Source of the DNA: Daldinia sp. FL1419
Lineage: Eukaryota; Ascomycota; Sordariomycetes; Xylariales; Hypoxylaceae
NCBI GenBank assembly: GCA_025201765.1
Contig: MU623463.1
Location: 45,052-109,051, forward strand
Direction of reading: 5' to 3'
DNA: 64,000 bases
A program made the translations under genes and the position numbers. Below are positions 44,702 through 55,531 of this stretch, piece after piece (within the stretch, counting starts at the first letter, position 1; each line of letters begins with the position of its first letter). A model generated the notes under the pieces. The model worked only from the letters and a program-made list of their open reading frames with translations. It made no database searches and was not told the DNA's origin.

Positions 44702-46955
44702 GTGAATGTTGTTTGCAAAGTCCTGTACCTACCTAGATACCTACCTAGGTAGGCATTTACCTTTAATAAAGGATGAAATTATGCGCGGTATAGACTTGAG
44801 CTTATACGCGGGAATAATACGTAGTACCTAGCTTTTGTAGCATCTGGTACGGAAGGCGATATAAAAGCAACAAAAATAATTTATCAAAAGTAAAAGTCAT
44901 GTCTACATGACCTGCAAATTTGCATTTTTATTTCATTTCATTTTAACCAACCAGCACTCTTATTTGTCTCTCCTTTCCGCGTCTAAATCAACTCATGTTG
45001 TTGCTGATCTTTAAATTCAACCATTCTGCCGCTTATGGTATACGCCTTCACGTTCATTTGTGATGCTCAGTTGCCTCTTTATTCCAGGAATCTTGGCGGC
45101 TTTTAGCATCGATTGATGTTGATGTTGGGGGCTTTCCAAGATGGAATACGTGCAAAAGTTGCCGAGGTACATCTCATATGTAATTCTACAAGTCATTGTG
45201 AGAGACGCTAAGTGCCGACCTACTTTAGGTATGTACACTACTTATTTGATCGTTGTGGTCCGGCATTACACTACATGTAGTGTAAGTCCGGATGGCGTGT
45301 TAAAGTGGTGTAGAACGCGTGGGCAATATTCTATTCACGTTCTATTCGATGCGCCGTCGTTTTACTCGAGGCACTATTGCAACTACTAGGTGTGTAGGTT
45401 CGGTTGGACCCTTATAGACCACGTTCTGAATTGAATACTAGTGTGTAATTCCCACTTGGACCTTGCCGCATCGTCAAAAGATCCTAAGTCTAGATGACGC
45501 GCGTCCCACACTCAGCTGTGTTAGGTAAGTCCATGTGCTGTTGGGATACTCTGCCCTCTTTATATTCTAATAATATTATTTCATGGCAGTATCCTCGGAA
45601 GTTTGTCTGTCTGGAGTAGATCAAGCACGTTGCCTCAAGATGCACCTTATGCGCCTAGGCAGGCTGGCTGGCTACCTACGTACCTATCTATACAGCCCGC
45701 TTGAGAAAGCAGAACGTATTGCACAGGTAGGTAGGCTCTGATAAAACGTCTCTACGCATTGTGCCGTGCATCTGTCGATCTTGTTAATGATGGTGTATCG
45801 GGCAGCAGATAAGTTGAGGATCCCGATCAGCGAGGCCGATCAGCAGGATACCCAATTCTTGTTTTGAGCTTTGCGCCCGCTAGCAAAACAAGTCGCTAAA
45901 TTTCAATAGAGATGATAGCACGTTTGACAGGGACAACGATTGATGAAAAAAAGATCAAGGAAACTTTTAGTGGGGGATATCGGGTGGAACGGCTCAAATT
46001 CTTAAGCCATGTACAGCGCCGATCCGCCATTGGCGCTTTTCCCGGTCGTCTATTGGATGAAAGGAACGCTGGGCGGCTTGAAATTGCGGACCGGATCCGT
46101 GAACAATCAAATACCTTACATACAAGTAAGCACCTACCAAATCAAAGGAAAACGACACGGGTTTGACCAACTGTTTTCGGGTTGATTTCGTAGCATAAAT
46201 GCGTCATCTTTTTCTTTTTACCCGTTAAAGATATCCATACTGACTACCGATGTACGTTATGGAAAGAAATACTATGAGGGAACCACCGTATTTGCAAATA
46301 TATTTTACACACGTATATCTTGATGATACAGGTACGTAATGTATGGGCCATGAACGACCTAATTATGGAAGTAAGGAAGCACATATACGATGTTTGCTAT
46401 GTGTGAGGTACGCAGCCGTTAGAAGAGAATGTACAGGTACTCGATAGTATATACACACCTACGTACCTATGTAAAAATGTCCACCATACGTAGTATGTAA
46501 CTGGTGTACCTACCTGGGTAGGCAGGTAGGTAAGTAGTTAAGCAGGCAGGCAGGTTGGTAGTAGTTTTATTAGTGTATTTTAAGTAAAAGGAATGCTTTT
46601 GTCTAAGATCGTCGGCATGGTTCTAGCTTGTTTATCCTCGACTTATATTTCTCCGTCCCTCGAGAAATTCCACCTAAACGTAGATTATTACCTATTTGGA
46701 CTCAGGCATGTACCACTCGTGTATAAGGTGTAGGTATCCCCCTCCTGCCCTCCCTCCTTCTCTAGTTGTCGTACAGTATAACGCCCTAGGCTTCGGTTCT
46801 ATACATGCAATCCTCCGGCCCCTAGTGGAATAGAATACTCTTTCACATTTCTTTTCTAATTAGGATCCCCTAGGGCTCTTGACTCTTCAATCTCTTCTTC
46901 CTACTTCTCCCAGCAATGCTACCTTTTCGGTGAGAAAGAGAAAAAGGGCTCTCCC
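44702..46955. other. Gene-free interval rich in TACC/GGTA runs
   Basis: About 2.2 kb with no recognised gene. TACCTAGGTAGG-type runs lie at 44727-44754 and a long GGTAGGCAGGTAGG run at 46503-46562. A short open frame at 45912-46166 (84 aa, charged, no known motif) is not convincing. The last 200 bp are pyrimidine-rich and probably form the promoter and leader of the glycosyltransferase gene. Confidence 0.45.
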
Positions 46956-48659
46956 ATGTTTCCATCCAAGGTCCCCCGCGTCTTTGTCTTCGCTAGCGTC
47001 GTGCTCCTGTTTCTTGTCACCTACACAACTCTCCATCTGTACCATCGTGCCCCGCCCTCATACCCGGCGGTAGATCCTCAATTTCTTCCGTTCAAAGATG
47101 CGATAATTCCAGAGGGGCAGCCGGATGCCGACCACCCGGCCGCGGCGGAGAGCACCCCGGAAGTTATACCTCCCAGTTTCGTCACTCCTCGGCCTAGTCC
47201 TACAGGTAAGGATGAAGAGCCAGCCTGGAAGTCAAAAACTCATAATGCGCCCTCTGCACCCTCTCGGCCCTCAGCTGAGCCTATTGGCCCTGCCGGTGAT
47301 GCCACCGCAGTAAATAAGCCCGGCGAGGAGCAACAGCAACTACTTCCAGACCCTAAACTCTGTTCTCAAGACTTGGAGTTTCTAGTGCGCTCTAGCATCG
47401 ATCTGGAATTAACTGAGCGTGTGCATTATATTCGTCGCTATATCAAACCTGCGTTCTCGGATACCGTCGATAGGAACGCTATCGTTAACATTACGGAGCC
47501 TCTCGTAAAAGGTGAGGTGGAGGTCGACCTCTACAAATGCGGAAAAGTTACAGTTCCTCAATCTGAGCCGATCACCTTAGTCGTCCCAAAGCCTCATCCG
47601 AAGACCACGTTTGCGCACCTCATGTTCGGCGTCGCAACGGATTACAAACGTCTGAATGACTCGATAGTGCCTTTCACCCATTGGATTTCCGGGACTGGAG
47701 CCAAGCTCGTTGCTTCCGTCACGGATGCGAAAGAGATATCACCCGAAGATATAGACCGACTACGGCGGAGTTTTGAGACAGCTGGTATCAATGTAACATT
47801 AGTGAAGCCCATAAGTGGTGACTTCTCGACTTCGCAAAACCATTTTGCTGTCTTGATCAATATGCTCCAGCATGATAATCCTGAGATTGAATGGTATGGT
47901 CTGATAGACGACGATACTTTCTTCCCGGATTTGAAGCCGCTCTCGGATAGCCTCGCCATATTAGATCACAAAGTCGATGCTTACGTTGGTGCCCTCTCGG
48001 AAGACTTCCAGTCTGTTCGGAGCTTCGGTTTCATGGCGTTTGGTGGTGCTGGTGCGTACCTGTCAGCCCCACTGGCCAAAAAGCTCAGCGATCAAGCTCT
48101 TCAATGTATCCACGACGCAACTACCAAAGAAGGCGATACTATCCTTCGAGATTGTGTATACTCCAACTCAAAAGCCAAACTTACTATCCTCCCAGGGCTA
48201 TACCAACAGGATATAAGGGACGACGCCAGCGGGTTTTTTGAAGCCGGATTAAGGCCCTTGAATCTCCATCATTGGAAAAGTTGGTACAAGTCACCCGTCG
48301 AAAGGATGGCAAAGGTTTCCAAGCTTTGCGGGGACTGTTTCTTACAGCGCTGGCGGTTCGGCCAAGACACGGTGTTTTCGAACGGGTTTTCTATTGTTGA
48401 ATACGTGGATGGTGTACAGTCGGTGAATCTACAATTGATGGAGGGCACTTGGGGCAAAGCTGATAGCAAAGACTTCGACTTTAGTCTTGGTCCACTCAGA
48501 CAGCCCTACCCTGCAGACCGAAAGAAGAGCTATACGCTGAGAGAAGCTGAATTCACACAAAATGGGGATTTAAGGCAATTATATGTACGGGCTGGGGATT
48601 CTTCTAGTAATGAAGATGAACTCGATCAGGTGATTGAGCTGATATGGCAAAGCAATTAA
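46956..48659 (+). CDS. Fringe-like glycosyltransferase (GT31/DUF604-type), type II membrane protein
   Basis: A single-exon 567 aa protein. Residues about 8-29 (RVFVFASVVLLFLVTYTTLHLY) form one signal anchor, split here by position rather than listed in full; a Pro/Ser/Glu-rich stem follows to about residue 125. The lumenal catalytic part has the sequence TTFAHLMFGVATDYKRL, EWYGLIDDDTFFPDL with the metal-binding DDD at 318-320, and GGAGAYLSAPLAKKL, all typical of Fringe-like GT31 enzymes. Such fungal proteins probably add sugars to glycoproteins or glycans in the Golgi; donor and acceptor are unknown. The ATG fits the membrane anchor immediately downstream. Confidence 0.85.
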   Translation: MFPSKVPRVFVFASVVLLFLVTYTTLHLYHRAPPSYPAVDPQFLPFKDAIIPEGQPDADHPAAAESTPEVIPPSFVTPRPSPTGKDEEPAWKSKTHNAPSAPSRPSAEPIGPAGDATAVNKPGEEQQQLLPDPKLCSQDLEFLVRSSIDLELTERVHYIRRYIKPAFSDTVDRNAIVNITEPLVKGEVEVDLYKCGKVTVPQSEPITLVVPKPHPKTTFAHLMFGVATDYKRLNDSIVPFTHWISGTGAKLVASVTDAKEISPEDIDRLRRSFETAGINVTLVKPISGDFSTSQNHFAVLINMLQHDNPEIEWYGLIDDDTFFPDLKPLSDSLAILDHKVDAYVGALSEDFQSVRSFGFMAFGGAGAYLSAPLAKKLSDQALQCIHDATTKEGDTILRDCVYSNSKAKLTILPGLYQQDIRDDASGFFEAGLRPLNLHHWKSWYKSPVERMAKVSKLCGDCFLQRWRFGQDTVFSNGFSIVEYVDGVQSVNLQLMEGTWGKADSKDFDFSLGPLRQPYPADRKKSYTLREAEFTQNGDLRQLYVRAGDSSSNEDELDQVIELIWQSN

Positions 48660-49421
48660 GCATGCATATGCAGGTGTTTGGGGAGACGGTGAGCGCATGG
48701 TAACGATATATGATATTGGATTAGACGGGTTACTACGGCGTACAGACGGAAATACGGCGTAAATATCTATAGCTATGGGTACACGAGTACAACTGTTCAA
48801 TAAACGCAATTAATAAGTACGTCAATAATGCCTTGGATATGAGTCAAATGTTACGAGGTCTATTTAGTAAGACGGTGAAAATAAATACCTATATAAAGCT
48901 GATGAATAACAGGTGAGCTACTTGAAATATGCGATATATTTGACATTTACCTCAATCAAGTGTTTCTCGCACTATAAGTTACGTTAAATCACACCTAGGA
49001 CAACCTAGATGAGATACTATGATTATAAATTATATATTACCACATTCTATATGATCGATACGTAGGTAGCTTCGAAGTAACGTAAATGCAGTAATTTGAT
49101 CCTCAAGCAAGCAGTCTTACTACACCCCATCTCAGTCTATCGTTCGCCAAAGGTTGAAAGGAGTGGAGCGAATAGTCCAACACGATACAGTTGTTTGACT
49201 TTGTTGTTATGACATGTTAGAAAATAACACATTTATTCGATTATAAAGAACCCAATCAAGAGGCTCTTGCTAGATTCTCTTTTATATATCTGCATGCACA
49301 TAAATATTTTTCTTGGCGGTAGACCAGCGATACAAATTCTATCAACCCGCATTTGAACTCATACCCAGGTCAAATATATTTAAACATAACAGCCTACTCG
49401 AGCACCTCCCAGGTAATTAAG
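48660..49421. other. Intergenic region
   Basis: About 760 bp, AT-leaning, holding the glycosyltransferase 3' UTR and the upstream region of the small gene at 49422. No other gene seen. Confidence 0.5.
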
Positions 49422-49907
49422 ATGTCTTCAGGGCCAGTCGACCAACTCCATCACCATGACGAGGCCCCCCCACCCCAAATAGAACAGCCGGTGGTGGACC
49501 CGGTGTTCCAGCTCTTGATGATCCAAAGATGGACAACTGACTTGGCAAATCGCCTTGAGGAACTGCGAGCACAACTCGACGCTGTAATATCTTCCGTCGA
49601 CCCGCGTTCCCCCGACTGGTTTAGCTTTCACGCTTATTTAGAACAAGAGTTCCAATTTTTATCCAAGGGCCTTGTAATTCATCGCTCGTGGTTAGCACAT
49701 CTTCATCAGATCCAATCGCGACAACCATCGGCGCAGTACCAAGGCTACTGGCAGGGACAACATCAAAACCCACAAGAACAGGTAAGACAACCAGGAGGGC
49801 CCGTCTTCGATAATATTCAAACTGGATCTACGCCTGAAACGCGGCTTGAAAAGTTGAATGCGACGCTTGAAGCAGTGTATAATGAAGGAAAAGGTGAGAG
49901 AACGTGA
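49422..49907 (+). CDS. Hypothetical protein, 161 aa, Gln/Pro-rich
   Basis: The open frame extends upstream without an ATG, so I start at MSSGPVDQLHHHDE. The protein has a His/Asp/Pro-rich N-terminus (HHHDEAPPPQIEQP), a probably helical middle (LLMIQRWTTDLANRLEELR, then LEQEFQFLSKGLVIHRSWL) and a Gln-rich linker, ending ETRLEKLNATLEAVYNEGKG. Codon use looks gene-like and hydrophobic spacing suggests a helical bundle or coiled coil. I do not recognise a family, and introns may extend it beyond 49907. Confidence 0.45.
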   Translation: MSSGPVDQLHHHDEAPPPQIEQPVVDPVFQLLMIQRWTTDLANRLEELRAQLDAVISSVDPRSPDWFSFHAYLEQEFQFLSKGLVIHRSWLAHLHQIQSRQPSAQYQGYWQGQHQNPQEQVRQPGGPVFDNIQTGSTPETRLEKLNATLEAVYNEGKGERT

Positions 49908-50252
49908 TATGATCCAAGTACGAGTATTCTACCGTATCAACCCAAGTTTCACCGGGTCCAGGAGTACTTGGACCCTTCTGTTCAGAGACAAGATAGAAGA
50001 ATAAAACAGATAACTTCGCATTGACATACCAGCAGGTAGAGAAGGAAACGCAAAAGAATAGACCGTCCAGTAGAAGCCAAATCTTAATAATGCACCTTGT
50101 AATATAATAGGGTTGCTTGATATGATATACTACCTAGTCGGTAATTCAATCAGATTCTTGAGGACCGCCTAAACTATAAAAACAAATACTACCTAACGGC
50201 TATCTCAACCATCATCTTCCGTCACTTTCCTAGGGGCTAAATAATATGTCAT
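49908..50252. other. Intergenic region between the small gene and the MFS gene
   Basis: About 345 bp between converging genes, AT-leaning, with no gene seen; it should hold both 3' UTRs. Confidence 0.45.
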
Positions 50253-52407
50253 CTATAGTTCATATCTAAAATCAGGATTCTCTTTATCCGTCAAATCAGC
50301 AAACGCGTGGGCATGCTCAATTTTCTCGTTGCTTTTCGACTCGCCCTTTTGCTCCTGGGCGGCTGCATTAGAAGCCTCCCGGCGCTTAACAATGTTTCTT
50401 CGGACGAGCAGCACTCGGAGGAGAATCAAGACCAAATTAAATAACACGTAGAGGCAAAAGTGGGCGGTAAATCCCTTCTGGTATCGAGGCGCGTCTTTAT
50501 CTTGGAAAATCTACGCAAGACTAAGTAAGTATATGGATATACAGCCGTATTCAATACGCCGAGAAACTACTCGGGCAGTACTAACCTGAGGAGCCGTCAT
50601 GTTCCCGGCAGCCCAGCCGACAAAGGTCATAGCCAGAGTTGTGGACTTTTTCGTCTGCCCTGCCACATTCCGGGAGATCAGGGAGAAAATCATATTTCCC
50701 TCGGCAAGGTAGAACTGCGTGCAATAAAAGGCGATCAAGAGGCCTACTTTATTGGTGGGAGTTGGCGGTATCGCATATATAATAGCAGTTCCAATGATGG
50801 CCGGACTGTAGAGTTAGCAGTTGATCTTCGGATTTTTGGACAGAAATTGGCTTACAAGGTCCAAAACTGTAAGGGTTAGACCAGAGATCTTTATAATAGA
50901 TGAAATAACTAGGAACGAAGGGATTTAAGTACTAACATGCATGATGATGGCAGTTTGGTTCGTCCAAGTCGCCACCCAAGCTCCTCCTACCATGACTATG
51001 ATTGTCACAGCACCTTGAGCAATATTGAGGAGTTGGGTCTGAAGATAGGAGAACCCAAACGCCGAGATTATCAGATTACTGAATACTCCTAAGCCGCCTA
51101 TAACGAGGGTAGAAGTAACCTGGAGCATAACGTAGCACCATATCACCGGGTCTCTTATTGCCTCGAGCATTTGGTATCGCTTATACGTCTTGTTTTGAAT
51201 GCCCGTTTCGTTGGCACGCACGCGCTCAACCATCAGTCGCTTCTGTTCTTCGTCAAAGCACTTGGCTTTCATGGGGCTGTCCGGTAGCCACCAGCCGATG
51301 AAGACGGCCCAGACACAGGTGGCGCATCCGAGTACAAGGAAGAGTAGCTGCCAGGATTTGACCAAATGGCCCTGAAAGTGACTGGCGCCATAAGCAATCA
51401 ATCCTCCAACCTATTTTCAATTAAACCTAAAGGGCCAAATTCGGCTGGGGATCCAAGCAACCTCACCATTAATTGAACCCCGGTCATGCAGTCTACAGAA
51501 GGAGTCAACGCTTTATCCCTACGTGGAGAGGGTGTGTTTAGGATCCAGCCATGCAATAGGGGTAACAGCGCTCTTATCGATCTGTTTGGGGGGGGATATA
51601 AAGGAAATTGATGAGTCGTACACCAGAGCGAAGTCAGAACAGACTGTTCACGTTTCGTATACTACATATAGATATTTAACTGGAAGTATCCAGATAATTG
51701 ACGTGATTATACCTTACCCACATAGAAGTCCTATCATATCGTCAGTCTTGATATCATGTATGTTCATAAGTAGATACTCTTCGGCTTACATGATAATGAA
51801 TGCCGGTTGCACGCATGATTCGAAAATGCCGAGAAGAAAGCGAACAGCCATCAGAGACCCGAAGTTATGCGCTGCGGCCGAACAAGCAATAACGACACCC
51901 CAGCAGAATACATTGGCAGAGAGGTATTTCGAGACGGGAAGTTTTTGAAGAAGGAGGTTCGTGGGATACTCGCTAACGAGAACACCCATATACAAAATTG
52001 TGCCCAACCAACTATTACCAGGGAATATGATAAGCACATTAACAGAACCGGCCAAAGATTAGTTGAATCTTACCTATAATCTTGACCTTGGAGATTGGCG
52101 TCTGTCTTAATATTCATAACAGACGCAAAGCCTAGGGTTCCTTTGTCCAAAGATTGACAAAAATATGTCCCCAACATGCATGCTAGGATACGCTTATTGA
52201 CAGTCCAAAACAATTTCCTGTTGGTTTCCTCGTCGATGTGTATCCTAGTCGTGCCAGCATAGGCCTCGATCTCTAAACTGTGAGATTTAGGAGCGCATAA
52301 ATATGAATAGAAATACTGACCTCGCTGTCTCTATCGACATGATTAAGTACACCATTTTCTATAGTTACAGTAGTGTCGGCGTCGCCTTGCGATTTCGGGT
52401 CGGCCAT
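50253..52407 (-). CDS. MFS transporter, Dal5/allantoate-permease (ACS) type, ten exons
   Basis: A plasma-membrane anion/organic-acid transporter of the major facilitator superfamily. My model has ten exons: 52407-52321, 52270-52074, 52011-51790, 51730-51718, 51661-51622, 51492-51467, 51410-50937, 50866-50856, 50805-50586, 50510-50253. It encodes 515 aa, a normal length. Two micro-exons are 13 nt and 11 nt. Each splice restores family sequence: DSE-IEAYAG, QDY-SWLGTILYMG, FIIM-TSMW-YTKREQSVLTSLW-YCMTGVQLM-VGGL, IIMH-FWTF-PAIIG and TAPQ-IFQDKD. The family pattern of a Lys in TM1 (QSLDKGTLGFASVM) is present. Twelve helices are expected. Substrates of this group include allantoate, vitamins and carboxylates; none can be assigned. 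Micro-exon borders are inferred and need RNA support. Confidence 0.82.
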
Positions 52408-52789
52408 TTCGCCTCGGTAGTGGTTAGTCAAGCTGCTGTCGTATCATTCCAAATGAAAGAAGAGCTAGAGGCGATGAGTGATAAGCAGCGGGCTATTATG
52501 TACACTTTGACTTAGAGTAGAGACGCAGAATCTAGGGTGGATTGATACGGAGAACGAGCCGGCAAGACCGGGGAAGCATTAGAAAACTGATTCGATTGCA
52601 GCGACGAGTACCAACATGCCTCGTCGCGTTGGTACGCGATGCCTGAGCAAGCTGCGGATAATGATCCGGGAGATGTCCCGGTCTCCGTATTCTATAAGAG
52701 CGCCTTAAGTAAGTACTGCCAAGAGTGCTCCCGTGAGCTGAACTTCTTCTATCAATATATTAGTGTCTTGGCAACTCAGCTTCTGATCT
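52408..52789. other. Unique sequence left of the transposon island
   Basis: About 380 bp upstream of the MFS gene, of normal composition. A 61-codon frame at 52639-52824 runs into the transposon and is not a credible gene. Confidence 0.45.
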
Positions 52790-54186
52790 CTCGTCTTACA
52801 GTAATTTTAAAATCCCAATCATAATCTCATAAAATCCTAACCCATCCACTTTCCACGTGAGTTAGTGGCCCAATCACAACATACCTAATTTATATAGGGT
52901 TTAATCCAACTATTAATTAAAATTAAAAAAAATAGAAAATTGCCCGGTTGCATTTTTTTATATATTGTAACTTTAAGATACTATTTACTTCTTAAAGTTA
53001 TTGTTAATATTTAATAGAATAATTTATTAATATATGCTAGAATTTCAACGTTATTTTAATATAATATCTCTAATTTAGTTTAAATTAGTAACCCCTTCTA
53101 ATCCTTTTAAAATTATATTATTAATTTGTACATTTATTTAAATCCCTGAAAACCCTACTAACTTAATCTTTCCAACTTTAAATTGTACAGTATTATTTAT
53201 AGTAAATTATATTCCTAATTATATAAATACCTTATGAGAGAGAGATCTTCTGTTATTATATAATTTATTTAAAATATTTAATTCGTACGAAAATGCGTAT
53301 AAAATTTATATTAATTTTGTACATAAAAAAGGTTTCCATATAATAATTTACAAAATCGTACGTTCCAAGGTCCAAAGAAAAGGCTTTAATCCTATTAAAT
53401 TTATCCAATATTATTAATTTATATATAATAAAGCTAAAAAACCTAAAAAATAAAATAATAACAATTATTAACAAAATTTATAATATATCGGATGCCTTTA
53501 TAAAATCATAATTTCGTACCAAAAAAAACAGAATAACTAAATTCTTAAAATTCTTGAGGTATTGTATAATTATAAATTAGATTTTAATACCGCTAATGCT
53601 GGCTTTCAACAAATACAACGTAATACCCAGAACCTTAAAATAACTATATTGTAATTATTACGGATTAGGTTTTTTATAATCAATTAAATTACTTATTTTT
53701 TATTAAATAATAATTTTAAATTTAATAAATTAAAATTTTTAATATAATTTAAATTAAAAATTAATCTTAATAATTTTTTTAATTTAAATAAAAATAATAA
53801 AAATTTATTTAATTTAATTTATTAAAAAGATATTATAATTATAACCTTTAATATAATAAATATAAAATATTAATTTAAAAAATAAATATAAAGAGAGTTT
53901 ATAAATATCCAATTTTTAATTAAAAAGTTTAATAAATATAAAAAAATTTATGATATTAAATATCAAATAAATAAAAACCTTATTTTTAATAGGGTTATTC
54001 ATTTATTTTAAATTTTTAAATAATATATTTAAATATGATACTAAAATCTTAAAATTTTATTATTTAATAATATATATAAAGTATATAAAATTAATATTTT
54101 TAATTTTTTATATTAATTTATATATATTATAAATTAATTAATTTAATATATCTTTATTAAATATAATAAATATAATTTCCTTATAT

Positions 54187-54605
54187 TGAACCGGTGCAGT
54201 ATGAGTACGTGGGATACGTAATAGGAGTATGCAGCAGGAGTACGTAATAGGAGCTATTCCGGAGGACCCCCTGATAAACCCCTATAAGGTTTACATATAT
54301 TTGTTTGGATATATATAGGCCTTAATAATTATTTTCCTGCTTGATCAATAGAAGTTATAAATAATCCTTCAGAGATCGTTTCCATATAGCTTCATATAAA
54401 TAATATATATTTTTTTAGGCCTATACCTTATTGTATGTATTATTATTACAAAGCAATCACATATAGCAGTTCATCTATTTAATTATTTCGATACCTCTAT
54501 CAGAATATAGTCACTTTACATCCTCGAGCTTATACAACCTCTGGTTACTATGGGTTAGTTGAAGTGTAGGGCATATCCTGCAGGAGCTATCAGAGCTCCT
54601 ATTCA
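54187..54605. mobile_element. Solo-LTR-like repeat, copy 2 (nested)
   Basis: A 419 bp unit starting TGAACCGGTGCAGTATG and ending GAGCTCCTATTCA, homologous to the repeat at 42459-42861. The right 60 bp are nearly identical. Its left part holds an internal duplication of a GTACGTAATAGGAG-like word. It is less AT-rich than its surroundings, so it may have arrived after most of the RIP on the host element. Confidence 0.6.
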
Positions 54606-55315
54606 ATATACAAATTTTTATATGATATTTAACCTAATTTTAGGAAAGTTAAAGGTTAATTTTTTGTAGTAATTAAAATATTTAAAAAACCTGTAAATAT
54701 AATATAAAATAGGTTATTCTATTGTAATTTTAAATAATTTTTCTTAAGTATTTAAATTAGTTGCAAATAATATATTTAAAGAAGTATTATAGTAATTATA
54801 TAGATAGCATATATTCAAAAACATAATATATTATATAATTAAAAAATGAATAAAATTATTAATAAAAATATTATTTAAAATATTATTTGAAATAAATGAA
54901 AAATATATTATTAATAATATTACCTTTTTAAATAATAATATATTAGGTTTAGATTTTTTTTTGTATAATATTATTATTAGTAATAAGGTTAATAAGATTG
55001 GTGAGGACCTTAAAAAGGTTAAAAATAATTTAAAAATTAATGAAATTACAAAATTTATTAAACTTTAAATTTTTACCAAAAATATTAAACCTTTAACTTT
55101 TAATATAAATTTATGACCTAATATTTATAATAATTTTATTTTAATTTGGAAATTAATAATATATGTTTAAATAAAAGATCTATTTTAAATTATATAAGAT
55201 TTATTAAAGGAATAATTCCATTATTAAATTTATAAATTAAATATTAATTTTTATTATATAAATTTAATAATTAAATTTATACCATTATATTAAAAATTAT
55301 AAATACTTTTAATAT

Positions 55316-55531
55316 TATTGGGCTAAATGTACATATAAGAGAAATAACAACGAAAGCAAATAATAAGTAAAATAATGCAGTAAGATTTGTATATTTATAA
55401 ATCCTTTAGAAGAAAACTATTTACTTTAAATTTAACAGGTTTAAAATCCTTATATACATAATATATTAATTATATAATATTTCTTTTATTTGTTATAAAG
55501 ATCTATAATACTTAATAATATATAATTATCA
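55316..55531 (-). repeat. Copia LTR, low-coordinate copy (3' LTR in element orientation)
   Basis: 216 bp; in its right half it is more strongly converted to A/T than the partner LTR. For example CTATAATACTTAATAATA here corresponds to CTACGATGCCTGGTAGTA in the other copy. Confidence 0.82.

Noticed and set aside
45912..46166. 84-codon plus-strand frame
   Set aside because: Charged sequence without recognisable motif; could be part of an unknown gene but the evidence is too weak.
51467..51581. A degenerate exon reading from 51581 in the MFS gene, suggesting a pseudogene
   Set aside because: Smaller exons at 51730-51718, 51661-51622 and 51492-51467 restore the conserved family sequence exactly, so the gene looks intact.
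52639..52824. 61-codon plus-strand frame
   Set aside because: It crosses the left target duplication and TIR of the MULE-like element and has no family features.
53265..53474. 69-codon frame in the AT island
   Set aside because: Random AT-rich translation (Ile/Phe/Lys) inside RIP-mutated transposon DNA.
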